Shown here: positions 36,501-46,863 of the stretch, in pieces
How the letters are laid out: each line of letters begins with the position of its first letter
Position numbering within the stretch: the stretch's first letter is position 1
NCBI GenBank assembly: GCA_947452905.1
Contig: CANGEP010000005.1
Coordinates: 62,001-126,000 of the forward strand
Direction: 5' to 3'
From: Bacteroidota bacterium
Lineage (GTDB): Bacteria > Bacteroidota > Bacteroidia > Chitinophagales > Chitinophagaceae
DNA: 64,000 bases
The notes under the pieces: generated by a model
The model's input: the letters and a program-made list of their open reading frames with translations, nothing else
The model's database searches: none
What the model was told of the DNA's origin: nothing
Translations under genes and position numbers: made by a program

Positions 36501-36571
36501 TACTTACTTTATTTGTTATTCCTGCGGTATATACTTTTGTTTCTTCGAAGCACAAGCGAGTGATTGAATAA
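33512..36571 (+). CDS. RND multidrug efflux permease (AcrB/MexB family)
   Basis: Proton-driven inner membrane exporter of 1019 residues, the usual family length. Twelve membrane segments are expected. The proton-relay aspartates are seen in GLVVDDGIVVTENI, and the two large periplasmic loops and second-half motif GLVTKNGILIVEFANKK are present. The N-terminus (ELSLKRPVLATVMNIAILLFG) is typical. Hydrophobic drugs or envelope lipids are likely substrates; specificity cannot be read from the sequence. It is in an operon with the adaptor, and the GH130 gene follows after 9 bases. Confidence 0.96.
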   Translation: MNISELSLKRPVLATVMNIAILLFGLVGFSFLALREYPAIDPPIVNVSTNYTGANSDVIQNQITEPLEKSINGIPGIRTINSSSSPGSSNITVEFNLGVDLERATNDVRDKVGQALRNLPQDIDAAPVVSKADANSDFIILMTLRSKTKGIMELSEYAENVLQQKFQTIDEVSNVGIRGKRYSMRIFPNPDLLSAYGVAFNDIQAGLNKENVELPAGKIYGNKSELVIRTLGRLTTEADFRNVILKEDVNGIVRLGDVAKVEVAPEVEDQAMYFNGVPSVMVSLSPQPGANYIKIADEFYKRLEEIKKANKSDIEFSVPIDNTQNIRRALTEVKETIFISFALVVLVIFAFFRNWLIAIRPLIDIPISLVATFFIMYLAGFSINVLTLLAIVLATGLVVDDGIVVTENIFRKLEEGLPLKQAAREGSKEIFFAVIATSITLAVVFMPVIFLQGFVGSLFKEFGVVVAGAVLVSAFVSLTITPVLNVYLNRKDGKQGKFYEQTEPFFKGMESGYKNLLTKFIKVRGFAWVIVIACVGLIIVIGKNIQSELAPLEDKGTVRITLTSTEGTSYEDMRGNLLKAIRLMQDSVPEQAFTWGSVPGFGGNSGNSSASGRIGFVSLSDRKRTQSQIVQDLNKKFKKFKDVRIFSVEEQTISVGMQSRGSLPVQFILQNSDFQKIKAAIPKFLEAARKNKVFQNVDVNLKFNKPELDLSIDRMKTKDLGLTTADVSQALQAAFSGARSAYFIMNDRQYQVITQVVRNDRNAPVDINKIYLRNNRGENIPISSVISIVESSNPPNLYHYNRFNAATISASLAEGKTIGDGVNAMQQIAKEQLDETFLTALSGPSRDYAESNSNISYALLLALILIYLVLAAQFESFKDPFIIMVTVPLAIAGALLCLWLFDQTLNIFSEIGIIMLIGLVTKNGILIVEFANKKREAGLSIRDAVLEASAQRLRPILMTSLATALGALPIAISLGAAATSRKPLGTVVVGGILFSLVLTLFVIPAVYTFVSSKHKRVIE

Positions 36572-36580
36572 TCAGTAAGC

Positions 36581-37663
36581 ATGAAACTAAATACTTTATT
36601 ATTTTTATTGGTCGGGTTTGCAGCTTGTAAAAGTAAATCCGACCAAAATAATAATATTACGCAGTGGGCACCCAATTTTCATAAAGTTGATATAGCCAAT
36701 CCTATTTTACTACCCGATACCCAGAGTAGTTTTTTTTGTCCCTTGCAAAATGACACTGTTAAGTGGGAAGCTAAAAATGTATTAAATCCTACAGCTCTTG
36801 TAAGAGATGGTAAAGTGTATTTATTATATCGTGCACAGGATAGTGCAATGACTTCTCGAATCGGACTTGCACTTAGTGAGGATGGTATTCATTTTAAAAG
36901 ACAAGCGCGTCCTATTTTTTTTCCTGCTAAAGATAGCTTTGCCATTTATGAAGGTAAGGGGGGCATAGAAGATCCAAGAATTGTTGCTACGCCCGATGAT
37001 GGTTATCTCTTAACCTATACTGCTTATGATGGTAAAACTGCTCGTTTATGTTTTGCTACCACCAATGATCTTGTTCATTTTCAAAAACGAGGGCCTGTGT
37101 TAACAAGCCCAAAGTATATAAATACATGGTCCAAGTCGGGCGCTATTATTACCGAAAGAGTAGGTACTAAAATGGTAGCCAAAAAAATTAATAATAAGTA
37201 CTGGATGTATTTTGGTGATACCGATTTGTTCATGGCTTACTCCACCGATTTATTGCATTGGGAAGTTTTAGAAAATGAAGAAAGTCAAAAAATGGTGTCG
37301 GTACTTACACCAAGACCCGGATATTTTGACAGTCGTTTAGTAGAGCCTGGACCTTTTGCATTATATACTAATAAAGGCATTGTACTTATTTATAATAGCA
37401 GCAATGCAGCCAACAACAACGATCCTTCCAGTCCAAAATTTACGTATGCTGCAGCACAAGCTTTATTTGATACTGCAGCTCCATATAAACTCATCGCAAG
37501 AGCCATAAAGCCTTTTATCCAACCCGATAAACCTTATGAATTAAAAGGGGAAGTTAATAATGTATGTTTTGTTGAAGGGTTGGTTTATTTTAAAGACCAA
37601 TGGTATTTATATTATGGCACTGCCGATTCCAAGATTGCAGTGGCCCTTGCATCTGATCACTAA
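36581..37663 (+). CDS. GH130-like glycosidase/phosphorylase lipoprotein
   Basis: A 360-residue exported lipoprotein (lipobox GFAAC) with the five-bladed propeller pattern of glycoside hydrolase family 130. Motifs are NPTALVRDGKVYLLYRAQD, GGIEDPRIVATPDDGY, SKSGAII and DSRLVEPGPFAL. GH130 enzymes are phosphorylases or hydrolases of beta-mannosides, and the choice depends on residues I cannot align here. The GIEDPR Asp is the usual catalytic acid. It starts 9 bases after the RND permease gene but is functionally more likely paired with the downstream NagX-like gene. Confidence 0.8.
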   Translation: MKLNTLLFLLVGFAACKSKSDQNNNITQWAPNFHKVDIANPILLPDTQSSFFCPLQNDTVKWEAKNVLNPTALVRDGKVYLLYRAQDSAMTSRIGLALSEDGIHFKRQARPIFFPAKDSFAIYEGKGGIEDPRIVATPDDGYLLTYTAYDGKTARLCFATTNDLVHFQKRGPVLTSPKYINTWSKSGAIITERVGTKMVAKKINNKYWMYFGDTDLFMAYSTDLLHWEVLENEESQKMVSVLTPRPGYFDSRLVEPGPFALYTNKGIVLIYNSSNAANNNDPSSPKFTYAAAQALFDTAAPYKLIARAIKPFIQPDKPYELKGEVNNVCFVEGLVYFKDQWYLYYGTADSKIAVALASDH

Positions 37664-37695
37664 TTTTCGTATCTTGACTTACTAAAACGAATGCT

Positions 37696-38784
37696 ATGTC
37701 CAATCAAAGATTTTTATCCCTTGATGTATTTAGGGGTATGACCATTTGCTTGATGATTATTGTAAACACACCTGGTGATGGCGCTGCTACTTTTGCGCCT
37801 TTTTTACATGCCCATTGGAATGGCTTCACCCCCACTGATTTAGTTTTTCCTTCGTTTTTATTTGCCGTAGGTAATGCCATGAGTTTTGTAATGGCAAAAT
37901 GGGAGAAATTATCAACGCCCACCGTATTAGTTAAAGTTTTAAAACGTACGGCGCTCATCTTTGTATTAGGTTATTTAATGTATTGGTTTCCTTTTACTGG
38001 TCCTATGGCGGAAACAAGAATCTTAGGTGTATTACAAAGAATTGCTTTATGCTATGGGTTTGCTTCATTGATTGTGCATTTTATGCATGAGCGAGTAGTA
38101 ATGATATTTTCTGGAATATTACTTTTATCTTATTGGTATATATGTATGCATTTTGGGGCACCTACCGATCCTTTAAGCATGACCGGTAATGCGGGTATTA
38201 TTTTTGATAAATGGTTTATGGGAGAGGCCCATATGTATCATGGTGAAGGCATTGCTTTTGATCCTGAAGGATGGATAAGTACCTTACCAGCTATTGTGAA
38301 TGTATTAATTGGTTATAGAGTAGGTAAGTATATCCAAGAAAAAGGGAAAACATACGAAGGCTTAACTCATATTTTAATGTGGGGTGCGGGATTTGTTTTC
38401 TTAGGATTTATGTGGAATTATCTTTTCCCTATCAATAAAAAAATGTGGTCAAGTTCATTTGTCCTGTTAACCGTGGGCTTAGATATGATTATTTTAGCCA
38501 CCGTAATTTATCGAATTGAGTTACAAAGACAATTACAGTTTTCAGGTTTTTTTGAAATTTTTGGCAAAAACCCATTGGTGATTTACCTCTTTTCAGAGCT
38601 TTTAGTGATTTTATTAAATATGTTCCAAGTGGGAGATCAATCCTTATTTGAGTGGATTTTCGCTCATGGCTTCTCCTTTTTTGCTCCCTATTGGGCTTCT
38701 TTAGCCTTTGCGATATCTTATATGTTGGTTTGCTGGCTACTAGGTTATATATTAGATAAATATAAAATATATATTCGAGTGTAA
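37696..38784 (+). CDS. NagX-like / DUF5009 acyltransferase membrane protein (HGSNAT-related)
   Basis: A polytopic membrane protein of 362 residues with about ten hydrophobic segments. The N-terminal signature RFLSLDVFRGMTICLMIIVN, followed by HAHWNGFTPTDLVFPSFLFAVG, is that of the family related to human heparan-alpha-glucosaminide N-acetyltransferase and bacterial NagX. The His of HAHW is the candidate acyl carrier. Its role is probably transmembrane acetylation or handling of an amino sugar. It lies 32 bases after the GH130 gene. Confidence 0.85.
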   Translation: MSNQRFLSLDVFRGMTICLMIIVNTPGDGAATFAPFLHAHWNGFTPTDLVFPSFLFAVGNAMSFVMAKWEKLSTPTVLVKVLKRTALIFVLGYLMYWFPFTGPMAETRILGVLQRIALCYGFASLIVHFMHERVVMIFSGILLLSYWYICMHFGAPTDPLSMTGNAGIIFDKWFMGEAHMYHGEGIAFDPEGWISTLPAIVNVLIGYRVGKYIQEKGKTYEGLTHILMWGAGFVFLGFMWNYLFPINKKMWSSSFVLLTVGLDMIILATVIYRIELQRQLQFSGFFEIFGKNPLVIYLFSELLVILLNMFQVGDQSLFEWIFAHGFSFFAPYWASLAFAISYMLVCWLLGYILDKYKIYIRV

Positions 38785-38808
38785 ATCTATTCACTCCTTT
38801 TTTCCCAA

Positions 38809-38843
38809 TTGTTTTTTTTAGGAGTGTAAAGGCCGTACCTTTG
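38809..38843 (+). promoter_or_regulatory. Promoter of typA
   Basis: TTG (38809-38811), 24-base spacer and TACCTTTG (38836-38843) lie 18 bases before the typA ATG. A 7-bp inverted repeat CACTCCT (38792-38798) / AGGAGTG (38820-38826) flanks the -33 box. Confidence 0.7.
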
Positions 38844-38860
38844 CACCCTCAAAACAGTAC

Positions 38861-40663
38861 ATGGAAATAAGAAACATCGCTATTATCGCCCACGTTGACC
38901 ACGGTAAAACTACCTTAGTTGACAAAATTTTACACGCCACTAAGGTATTTAGAGACAACCAAGAAACGGGAGATCTCATCATGGATAGCAATGAGCTAGA
39001 ACGTGAAAGGGGAATTACCATCTTAAGTAAGAATGCCTCTGTAACTTACAAAGGAGTTAAAATTAACGTAATTGATACCCCAGGTCACTCTGACTTTGGA
39101 GGTGAGGTAGAGCGTGTTTTAAAAATGGCAGATGGTGTATGTTTATTAGTGGATGCCTTTGAAGGCCCAATGCCTCAAACTCGTTTCGTATTACAAAAAG
39201 CTTTACAATTAAATTTAAAGCCTATTGTAATTATTAATAAAGTAGATAAAGAAAACTGTCGTCCTGACGAAGTGCATGATGCCGTTTTTGAATTATTCTT
39301 CAACTTAGACGCTACAGAAGATCAATTAAATTTCCCTACTTTTTATGGTAGTGGTAAAAATGGTTGGTTTAATGACAGCTTAACTCAATGTGAAGATATT
39401 ACTCCATTAATGGATGGTATTTTAAAATATGTACCAGGTCCTGATGTTAAAGAAGGTCCTACACAAATGCAAATTACTTCTTTAGATTACTCAACTTTCT
39501 TAGGTCGTATTGCGATTGGTAAAGTAGAAAGAGGAACTATTAAGGAAGGACAAAACGTTGTGCTAGTGCAAGCGGATGGTAGTATCAAGAAAAATAAAGT
39601 AAAAGAATTATACGTATTTGAAGGAATGGGTAAGCGTAAGGTTACAGAAGTTGTTTCAGGTGACTTATGTGCTGTTGTGGGATTAGAAGAATTTAATATT
39701 GGTGATACCATTGCAGATCCAGAAACACCAGAAGCTTTACCAGTTATTAGTGTGGATGAACCTACCATGAGCATGACTTTTAGTATTAACAACTCTCCTT
39801 TCTTTGGTAAGGAAGGTAAGTTTGTAACTTCTCGTCATATTCGTGATCGCTTGATTAAAGAAACAGAAAAGAATTTAGCCTTACGTGTGGAGGAGACAGA
39901 TAGTGCTGATAGTTTCTTGGTATATGGTCGTGGTATTTTACACCTAGGGGTATTAGTAGAAACGATGCGTCGCGAAGGTTACGAATTAACGGTAGGTAAT
40001 CCTCAAGTATTAGTAAAAGAAATTGACGGTAAAAAGCATGAGCCATTTGAAATCTTGGTGGTAGATGTACCAGCTGATTTTAGTGGTAAAGTAATTGACC
40101 TTGTTACACAGAAAAAAGGAGAGATGTTGATTATGGAATCTAAGGGTACTATGCAACATTTAGAGTTTGATATTCCTTCAAGAGGTTTGATAGGCTTACG
40201 TTCTCAAATGTTAACACAAACTGCTGGTGAAGCAGTAATGGCACATAGATTTAATGAGTATAAGCCATGGAAAGGACCTATTCCTGGACGTAGCAATGGG
40301 GTATTAGTGGCTAAGACAGGTGGTACAACAACTGCTTATTCAATTGATAAATTACAAGATAGAGGTCGTTTCTTTATCGAGCCAGGTGAAGAAGTATACG
40401 GAGGTCAAGTATTGGCCGAGCATATCAAACCAGGCGATTTGAATATTAACGCAGTGGAAATGAAAAAATTAACTAACCACCGTGCGAGTGGTTCTGATGA
40501 TAGCGTTCGTATTACGCCAAAATTACAGTTCACTTTAGAAGAGTGTATGGAGTATATCCAATTTGATGAGTGTATCGAAGTAACCCCAAAATCGGTGCGT
40601 ATGCGTAAAACGATGTTGGATGAAAATGATCGAAACAAAGCTTCAAAGCAAAACAATCAATAG
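38861..40663 (+). CDS. typA: Ribosome-associated GTPase TypA/BipA
   Basis: Translational GTPase of the EF-G family involved in ribosome assembly and stress adaptation. 600 residues. G1 is AHVDHGKTTLVD (10-21), the switch region ERERGITILSKN, G3 DTPGHSDFGGEVERVL and G4 NKVDKENCRPDEV. The C-terminal domain carries SRGLIGLRSQMLTQTAGEAV and GPIPGRSNGVLV, specific for TypA. It is monocistronic, with its own promoter and a bidirectional terminator shared with obg. Confidence 0.97.
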   Translation: MEIRNIAIIAHVDHGKTTLVDKILHATKVFRDNQETGDLIMDSNELERERGITILSKNASVTYKGVKINVIDTPGHSDFGGEVERVLKMADGVCLLVDAFEGPMPQTRFVLQKALQLNLKPIVIINKVDKENCRPDEVHDAVFELFFNLDATEDQLNFPTFYGSGKNGWFNDSLTQCEDITPLMDGILKYVPGPDVKEGPTQMQITSLDYSTFLGRIAIGKVERGTIKEGQNVVLVQADGSIKKNKVKELYVFEGMGKRKVTEVVSGDLCAVVGLEEFNIGDTIADPETPEALPVISVDEPTMSMTFSINNSPFFGKEGKFVTSRHIRDRLIKETEKNLALRVEETDSADSFLVYGRGILHLGVLVETMRREGYELTVGNPQVLVKEIDGKKHEPFEILVVDVPADFSGKVIDLVTQKKGEMLIMESKGTMQHLEFDIPSRGLIGLRSQMLTQTAGEAVMAHRFNEYKPWKGPIPGRSNGVLVAKTGGTTTAYSIDKLQDRGRFFIEPGEEVYGGQVLAEHIKPGDLNINAVEMKKLTNHRASGSDDSVRITPKLQFTLEECMEYIQFDECIEVTPKSVRMRKTMLDENDRNKASKQNNQ

Positions 40664-40678
40664 AATTTTCTTTCTATA

Positions 40679-40710
40679 AAAAAAGGCCTCATTTTTTGAG
40701 GCCTTTTTTT
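40679..40710. terminator. Bidirectional intrinsic terminator between typA and obg
   Basis: GGCCTCA / TGAGGCC stem (40685-40691 with 40697-40703) and T5 loop, flanked by A-runs on the left and T-runs on the right. It works as a terminator read from either strand for the two convergent genes. Confidence 0.93.
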
Positions 40711-40717
40711 ATGGGTA

Positions 40718-41719
40718 TTAAAAAGTTTTATTGAGCGCTTTCCAAAGCATGTCTTTAAGTTCTACTAAATTTTTATTGATAGCAGAAGAAATAAAAATAT
40801 GTGGGATATTTTCTGGTAATTCTTTTTCTATGGCAGTGGTGAGTTCCTCGTCAAGTAAATCGGATTTACTTATTGCGATGATAAACTCTTTTTGTAAAAG
40901 TTCGGGATTAAATTCGTTGAGTTCGTTTTTTAAAATTTCGAATTCTTTTTTATGGTCATTAGAATCGGCAGGGATTAAAAACAATAGAACGGAATTGCGT
41001 TCGATATGTCGTAAAAAGCGATGCCCTAGGCCTTTTCCTTCGGCAGCACCTTCAATGATACCTGGTAAATCGGCAATGCAAAAGGAAAGATTATTACGAT
41101 ACTCTACCATACCTAGTTGTGGTGTTAGAGTGGTAAATGCGTAATTGGCTATTTTAGGTTTTGCTGCAGTGATCGCAGATAGTAAGGTAGATTTTCCTGC
41201 ATTAGGAAATCCCACTAAACCAACATCTGCTAAAACTTTTAATTCAATTTGTTTCCAACCTTCAACACCTTCTTCACCAGGCTGTGCATATTCGGGAACT
41301 TGCTGTGTGGCAGTGGCAAAATTACTATTGCCTAATCCACCACGACCTCCTTTTAACCAAACAAATTCTTGTCCATCATGTAATATTTCTGCTTCTACTT
41401 TACCAGTCTCTTCATCTCTAGCAATAGTACCAAGGGGCACTTCAATAATAATATCTTCTCCATCTTTGCCGGTACATCTATTCTTGGAACCATTTTCTCC
41501 ATTTTGTGCAATTACGTTTTTATAGTAACGTAAATGTAAAAGGGTCCATAATTGAGCATTCCCTCTTAAAATAATATGTCCGCCACGTCCACCATCACCT
41601 CCATCGGGTCCTCCTTTGGCAGTCAATTTGTTTCTTAAAAAATGTCTACAACCTGCCCCTCCATGACCACTATGGGCAAAGATGCGGATGTAATCAATAA
41701 AATTATTTCTTTCTGACAC
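40718..41719 (-). CDS. obgE: GTPase Obg
   Basis: Essential GTPase of 50S ribosome assembly. 333 residues. The Obg fold is Gly-rich ([34 protein letters not shown]). The G domain has [31 protein letters not shown] and SKSD. The start codon is GTG: no in-frame ATG gives the conserved N-terminus, and the promoter at 41736-41764 leaves room for only a short leader. It lacks the C-terminal OCT domain of some Obg proteins. Confidence 0.97.
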   Translation of the reverse strand: MSERNNFIDYIRIFAHSGHGGAGCRHFLRNKLTAKGGPDGGDGGRGGHIILRGNAQLWTLLHLRYYKNVIAQNGENGSKNRCTGKDGEDIIIEVPLGTIARDEETGKVEAEILHDGQEFVWLKGGRGGLGNSNFATATQQVPEYAQPGEEGVEGWKQIELKVLADVGLVGFPNAGKSTLLSAITAAKPKIANYAFTTLTPQLGMVEYRNNLSFCIADLPGIIEGAAEGKGLGHRFLRHIERNSVLLFLIPADSNDHKKEFEILKNELNEFNPELLQKEFIIAISKSDLLDEELTTAIEKELPENIPHIFISSAINKNLVELKDMLWKALNKTF

Positions 41720-41735
41720 GTTATTCGATTAGATG

Positions 41736-41764
41736 CAAAGTTAAGCAATCCTAGGCCGATTCAA
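41736..41764 (-). promoter_or_regulatory. Promoter of obg
   Basis: On the minus strand, TTG (41764-41762), an 18-base spacer and TAACTTTG (41743-41736) fit the Bacteroidota consensus. The -7 box lies 16 bases before the GTG, which supports that start. Confidence 0.75.
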
Positions 41765-41781
41765 GATTAAATAAGAGAGAT

Positions 41782-41811
41782 AAAAAAAGACTCCATGTAG
41801 GAGCCTTTTTT
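41782..41811 (-). terminator. Intrinsic terminator of the TetR gene
   Basis: On the minus strand GGCTCC (41805-41800) pairs with GGAGTC (41794-41789), six pairs with one G-U, around TACAT, followed by seven U. It lies 20 bases beyond the TetR stop and before the obg promoter. Confidence 0.85.
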
Positions 41812-41831
41812 ACTTGTTTGCTTTTAGCAAT

Positions 41832-42428
41832 TTATTTAGCATTTTTTAAACCATCAATTAAGATAGCCACCATATTTTGTTCTAATTCTTCGGCGCTAAT
41901 TTTCTTGGTCGATCTATGCCAGCTTTCAATACCACTTACCGCATGTAAGAAAATAAGTACTACTGTAGGTGCATCAATTGCTTTAATTTCTTTGTTACGT
42001 ATACCCTCTTCAATAATTGCCGCTAAGCGTTTACGATATACTCTTCTTTGATTTTGATAGTTGGATAAATAGGGGTCTGATAAGTGCTTCCACTCTCTAT
42101 CACTCACATATACTTCTTCATAATGATGAATCATTTCTTCGATATGGAATCGCAAAATCTTTTCCATTTTTTGTAACGAACTTATGGGCTCTGATTCTAT
42201 TTCGTCTATCTTTAAAACAAATCTATTAGCTACATTAAATACTAAATCATGTAATAGCTCGCTCTTGGATTTAATATGATTGTATAAACTGGCAGCTTCT
42301 ACACCGACTGCCTCAGCTAAGTCGCGCATACTTGCTGCTTTGTATCCTTTTTCTCTAAATAGGGTAGCTGCTTTACTAACAATAACATCTTTTCTCGAAA
42401 GATTTTTTTCTGTTTTAATTCTGGCCAT
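41832..42428 (-). CDS. TetR/AcrR family transcriptional regulator
   Basis: A 198-residue regulator. The N-terminal HTH is typical (KDVIVSKAATLFREKGYKAASMRDLAEAVGVEAASLYNHIKSKSELL), preceded by a basic tail. The C-terminal ligand domain (MIHHYEEVYVSDREWKHLSDPYL, then VLIFLHAVSGIESWH) resembles fatty-acid-responsive TetR regulators such as FadR/AcrR types, which is only suggestive. It is monocistronic and divergent from a PfkB kinase. Confidence 0.9.
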   Translation of the reverse strand: MARIKTEKNLSRKDVIVSKAATLFREKGYKAASMRDLAEAVGVEAASLYNHIKSKSELLHDLVFNVANRFVLKIDEIESEPISSLQKMEKILRFHIEEMIHHYEEVYVSDREWKHLSDPYLSNYQNQRRVYRKRLAAIIEEGIRNKEIKAIDAPTVVLIFLHAVSGIESWHRSTKKISAEELEQNMVAILIDGLKNAK

Positions 42429-42455
42429 AATAGTTCATTGCTTTGCTTGTTAGTA

Positions 42456-42470
42456 CAAAATTACAATTTT
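42456..42470 (-). promoter_or_regulatory. -7 box and overlapping palindrome upstream of the TetR gene
   Basis: The minus strand reads TAATTTTG at 42463-42456. The palindrome AAAATT-ac-AATTTT (42457-42470) overlaps it and could be an autoregulatory operator. No -33 TTG is found at the right spacing and the sequence is AT-only in the arms. Confidence 0.35.
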
Positions 42471-42588
42471 AAACCCTTAAAAAGCCGTATTTTTTTAAAA
42501 AAATATTGAATTTTGTTAGTTTTTTGATTATCAAACACTTAGGAAACTGTAAAAATCGTAGTTTCGCGCTCGAAATAAAACTATTAAA

Positions 42589-43509
42589 ATGTCTTTAGTT
42601 GTAGTAGGCTCTATGGCCTTTGATGCCATCGAAACTCCCTTTGGGAAAAGTGATAAAATTATTGGTGGCGCTGCTACCTATATTGCATGGTGTGCCTCTA
42701 ATTTTACACCCGTAAAACAAATCTCAGTTGTAGGTGGTGATTTTCCACAATCTGAATTAGATGCTTTAACGAATCGTGGGGTTACTTTAGAAGGGGTGCA
42801 AATAAAAAAAGACGAAAAAACATTTTTCTGGAGTGGGAAATATCACTTAGATATGAACACTCGTGATACATTAGATACCCAATTAAATGTGCTGGAAAAT
42901 TTCCAACCAGTGGTTCCAGATTCTTATCAAGATTGTGATATTTTAATGCTAGGTAATTTAGTACCTGGTGTGCAATCAAGTGTCATCAAGCAAATGAAAA
43001 ATCGTCCCAAATTAATTGTCATGGATACCATGAACTTTTGGATGGAAATTATGATGGACGATTTAAAACATACTATTAGCTTAGTTGATGTTTTATTGGT
43101 AAATGATAGTGAAGCGCGTCAATTGAGTGGTGAGTATAGTTTGGTAAAAGCAGCTAAGAAGATTATGACCATGGGACCTAAATATTTAATTATCAAAAAA
43201 GGAGAGCATGGCGCTTTATTGTTCCACGAGAACAATGTATTTTTTGCTCCAGCATTGCCTTTAGAAGAAGTGTTCGACCCCACTGGTGCAGGAGATACTT
43301 TTGCTGGAGGTTTTGTGGCCCATTTAGCAAAAACCAAAGATTACTCTTTTGAAAACATGAAATCTGCTATCATTTTAGGTAGTGCCATGGCAAGTTTTTG
43401 CGTAGAGAAGTTTGGTACTCAGCGTTTAACTGAAATCAATGATACAGATATTAAAGCACGCGTACAATCGTTTGTTGATTTAGTAAACTTTGAAATTAAG
43501 TTAGTTTAA
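42589..43509 (+). CDS. PfkB/ribokinase family sugar or nucleoside kinase
   Basis: A 306-residue kinase with the family N-terminal glycine pair (KIIGGAATYIAWCAS) and the C-terminal signature DPTGAGDTFAGGF (about residues 226-238), whose Asp is the catalytic base. The middle motif LLVNDSEARQLSGE is also typical. The substrate is not clear; this Bacteroidota group is usually annotated only as carbohydrate kinase. The asd promoter begins right after its stop codon. There is no terminator between, so the asd leader could also receive read-through transcripts. Confidence 0.9.
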   Translation: MSLVVVGSMAFDAIETPFGKSDKIIGGAATYIAWCASNFTPVKQISVVGGDFPQSELDALTNRGVTLEGVQIKKDEKTFFWSGKYHLDMNTRDTLDTQLNVLENFQPVVPDSYQDCDILMLGNLVPGVQSSVIKQMKNRPKLIVMDTMNFWMEIMMDDLKHTISLVDVLLVNDSEARQLSGEYSLVKAAKKIMTMGPKYLIIKKGEHGALLFHENNVFFAPALPLEEVFDPTGAGDTFAGGFVAHLAKTKDYSFENMKSAIILGSAMASFCVEKFGTQRLTEINDTDIKARVQSFVDLVNFEIKLV

Positions 43510-43541
43510 TTTGGTGAAATCTTAGAGAGCTATTAATTTTG
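43510..43541 (+). promoter_or_regulatory. Consensus promoter of the asd leader
   Basis: TTTG (43510-43513), exactly 20 bases, then TAATTTTG (43534-43541), the best match to the Bacteroidota promoter in this window. Initiation near 43547 would place the start of the leader-peptide codons almost at the RNA 5' end. Confidence 0.8.
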
Positions 43542-43548
43542 CTACGCA

Positions 43549-43593
43549 ATGAATAAAAATAAACATACAAAACAAATTAAGAAACCCCTCTAA
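43549..43593 (+). CDS. Putative asd attenuator leader peptide (14 residues)
   Basis: A short open frame, ATG to TAA, encoding MNKNKHTKQIKKPL: five lysines (four AAA, one AAG), one threonine, one isoleucine and two asparagines. It starts a few bases after the predicted transcription start and ends just before the antiterminator arm. Lysine, threonine and isoleucine are end products of the pathway that Asd feeds. The A-rich base composition would by itself favour AAA and AAT codons, so the codon bias alone is not proof. The position relative to the alternative hairpins is the stronger argument. Confidence 0.6.
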   Translation: MNKNKHTKQIKKPL

Positions 43594-43643
43594 AGGGAAG
43601 GTCTGATTGTTTGTATGCGAATAAATATACTCAGAAGCCTTCC
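43564..43643 (+). promoter_or_regulatory. Pre-emptor and antiterminator structures of the asd attenuator
   Basis: Two mutually exclusive folds. Pre-emptor: CATACAAAACAA (43564-43575) with TTGTTTGTATG (43607-43617), one bulged A, enclosing CCCT/AGGG (43586-43589 with 43594-43597). Antiterminator: GGAAGG-TCTG (43596-43605) with CAGA-ag-CCTTCC (43632-43643), ten pairs with a two-base bulge. The antiterminator takes the whole left arm of the terminator at 43635-43643. A ribosome at the leader stop codon would cover 43596-43605 and favour termination. A ribosome stalled at early Lys codons would leave it free. Confidence 0.65.
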
Positions 43644-43664
43644 AAGAAATTGGGAGGCTTTTTT
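43635..43664 (+). terminator. Intrinsic terminator (attenuator) upstream of asd
   Basis: AAGCCTTCC (43635-43643) pairs with GGGAGGCTT (43652-43660), nine pairs with one G-U, around an 8-base loop, followed by a run of six T. It lies 40 bases before the asd ATG and downstream of the asd promoter. It would therefore cut off asd transcription unless an antiterminator forms. Confidence 0.88.
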
Positions 43665-43704
43665 GTAAACATAAAATGATTCGTTAAACTTTAAAATAAA
43701 AAAA

Positions 43705-46795
<3,091 letters not shown>

Positions 46796-46797
46796 CT

Positions 46798-46834
46798 AAA
46801 ATACAAATTGTTTTATTCTTTTATTTCGTATTTT
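46798..46834. promoter_or_regulatory. Inverted repeat between ligA and the Nudix regulator
   Basis: AAAATAC (46798-46804) and GTATTTT (46828-46834) are a perfect 7-bp inverted repeat with a 23-base AT-rich spacer in the 83-base divergent gap. It could be a self-regulation site of the Nudix-type regulator. AT-richness makes chance occurrence likely. Confidence 0.3.
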
Positions 46835-46863
46835 GCTAAGGATTGATTTATTTACGATTGCTT

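Noticed and set aside
38792..38826. Inverted repeat CACTCCT / AGGAGTG as terminator of the NagX-like gene
   Set aside because: The 21-base loop is long, the stem is short, and it overlaps the typA promoter; recorded only as a note there.
43635..43664. Reading the hairpin as merely the PfkB gene terminator
   Set aside because: A consensus promoter lies between the PfkB stop and the hairpin, and the left arm has a designed-looking competing partner; the attenuator explanation covers more of the sequence. Termination of read-through from the kinase gene may be a second role.
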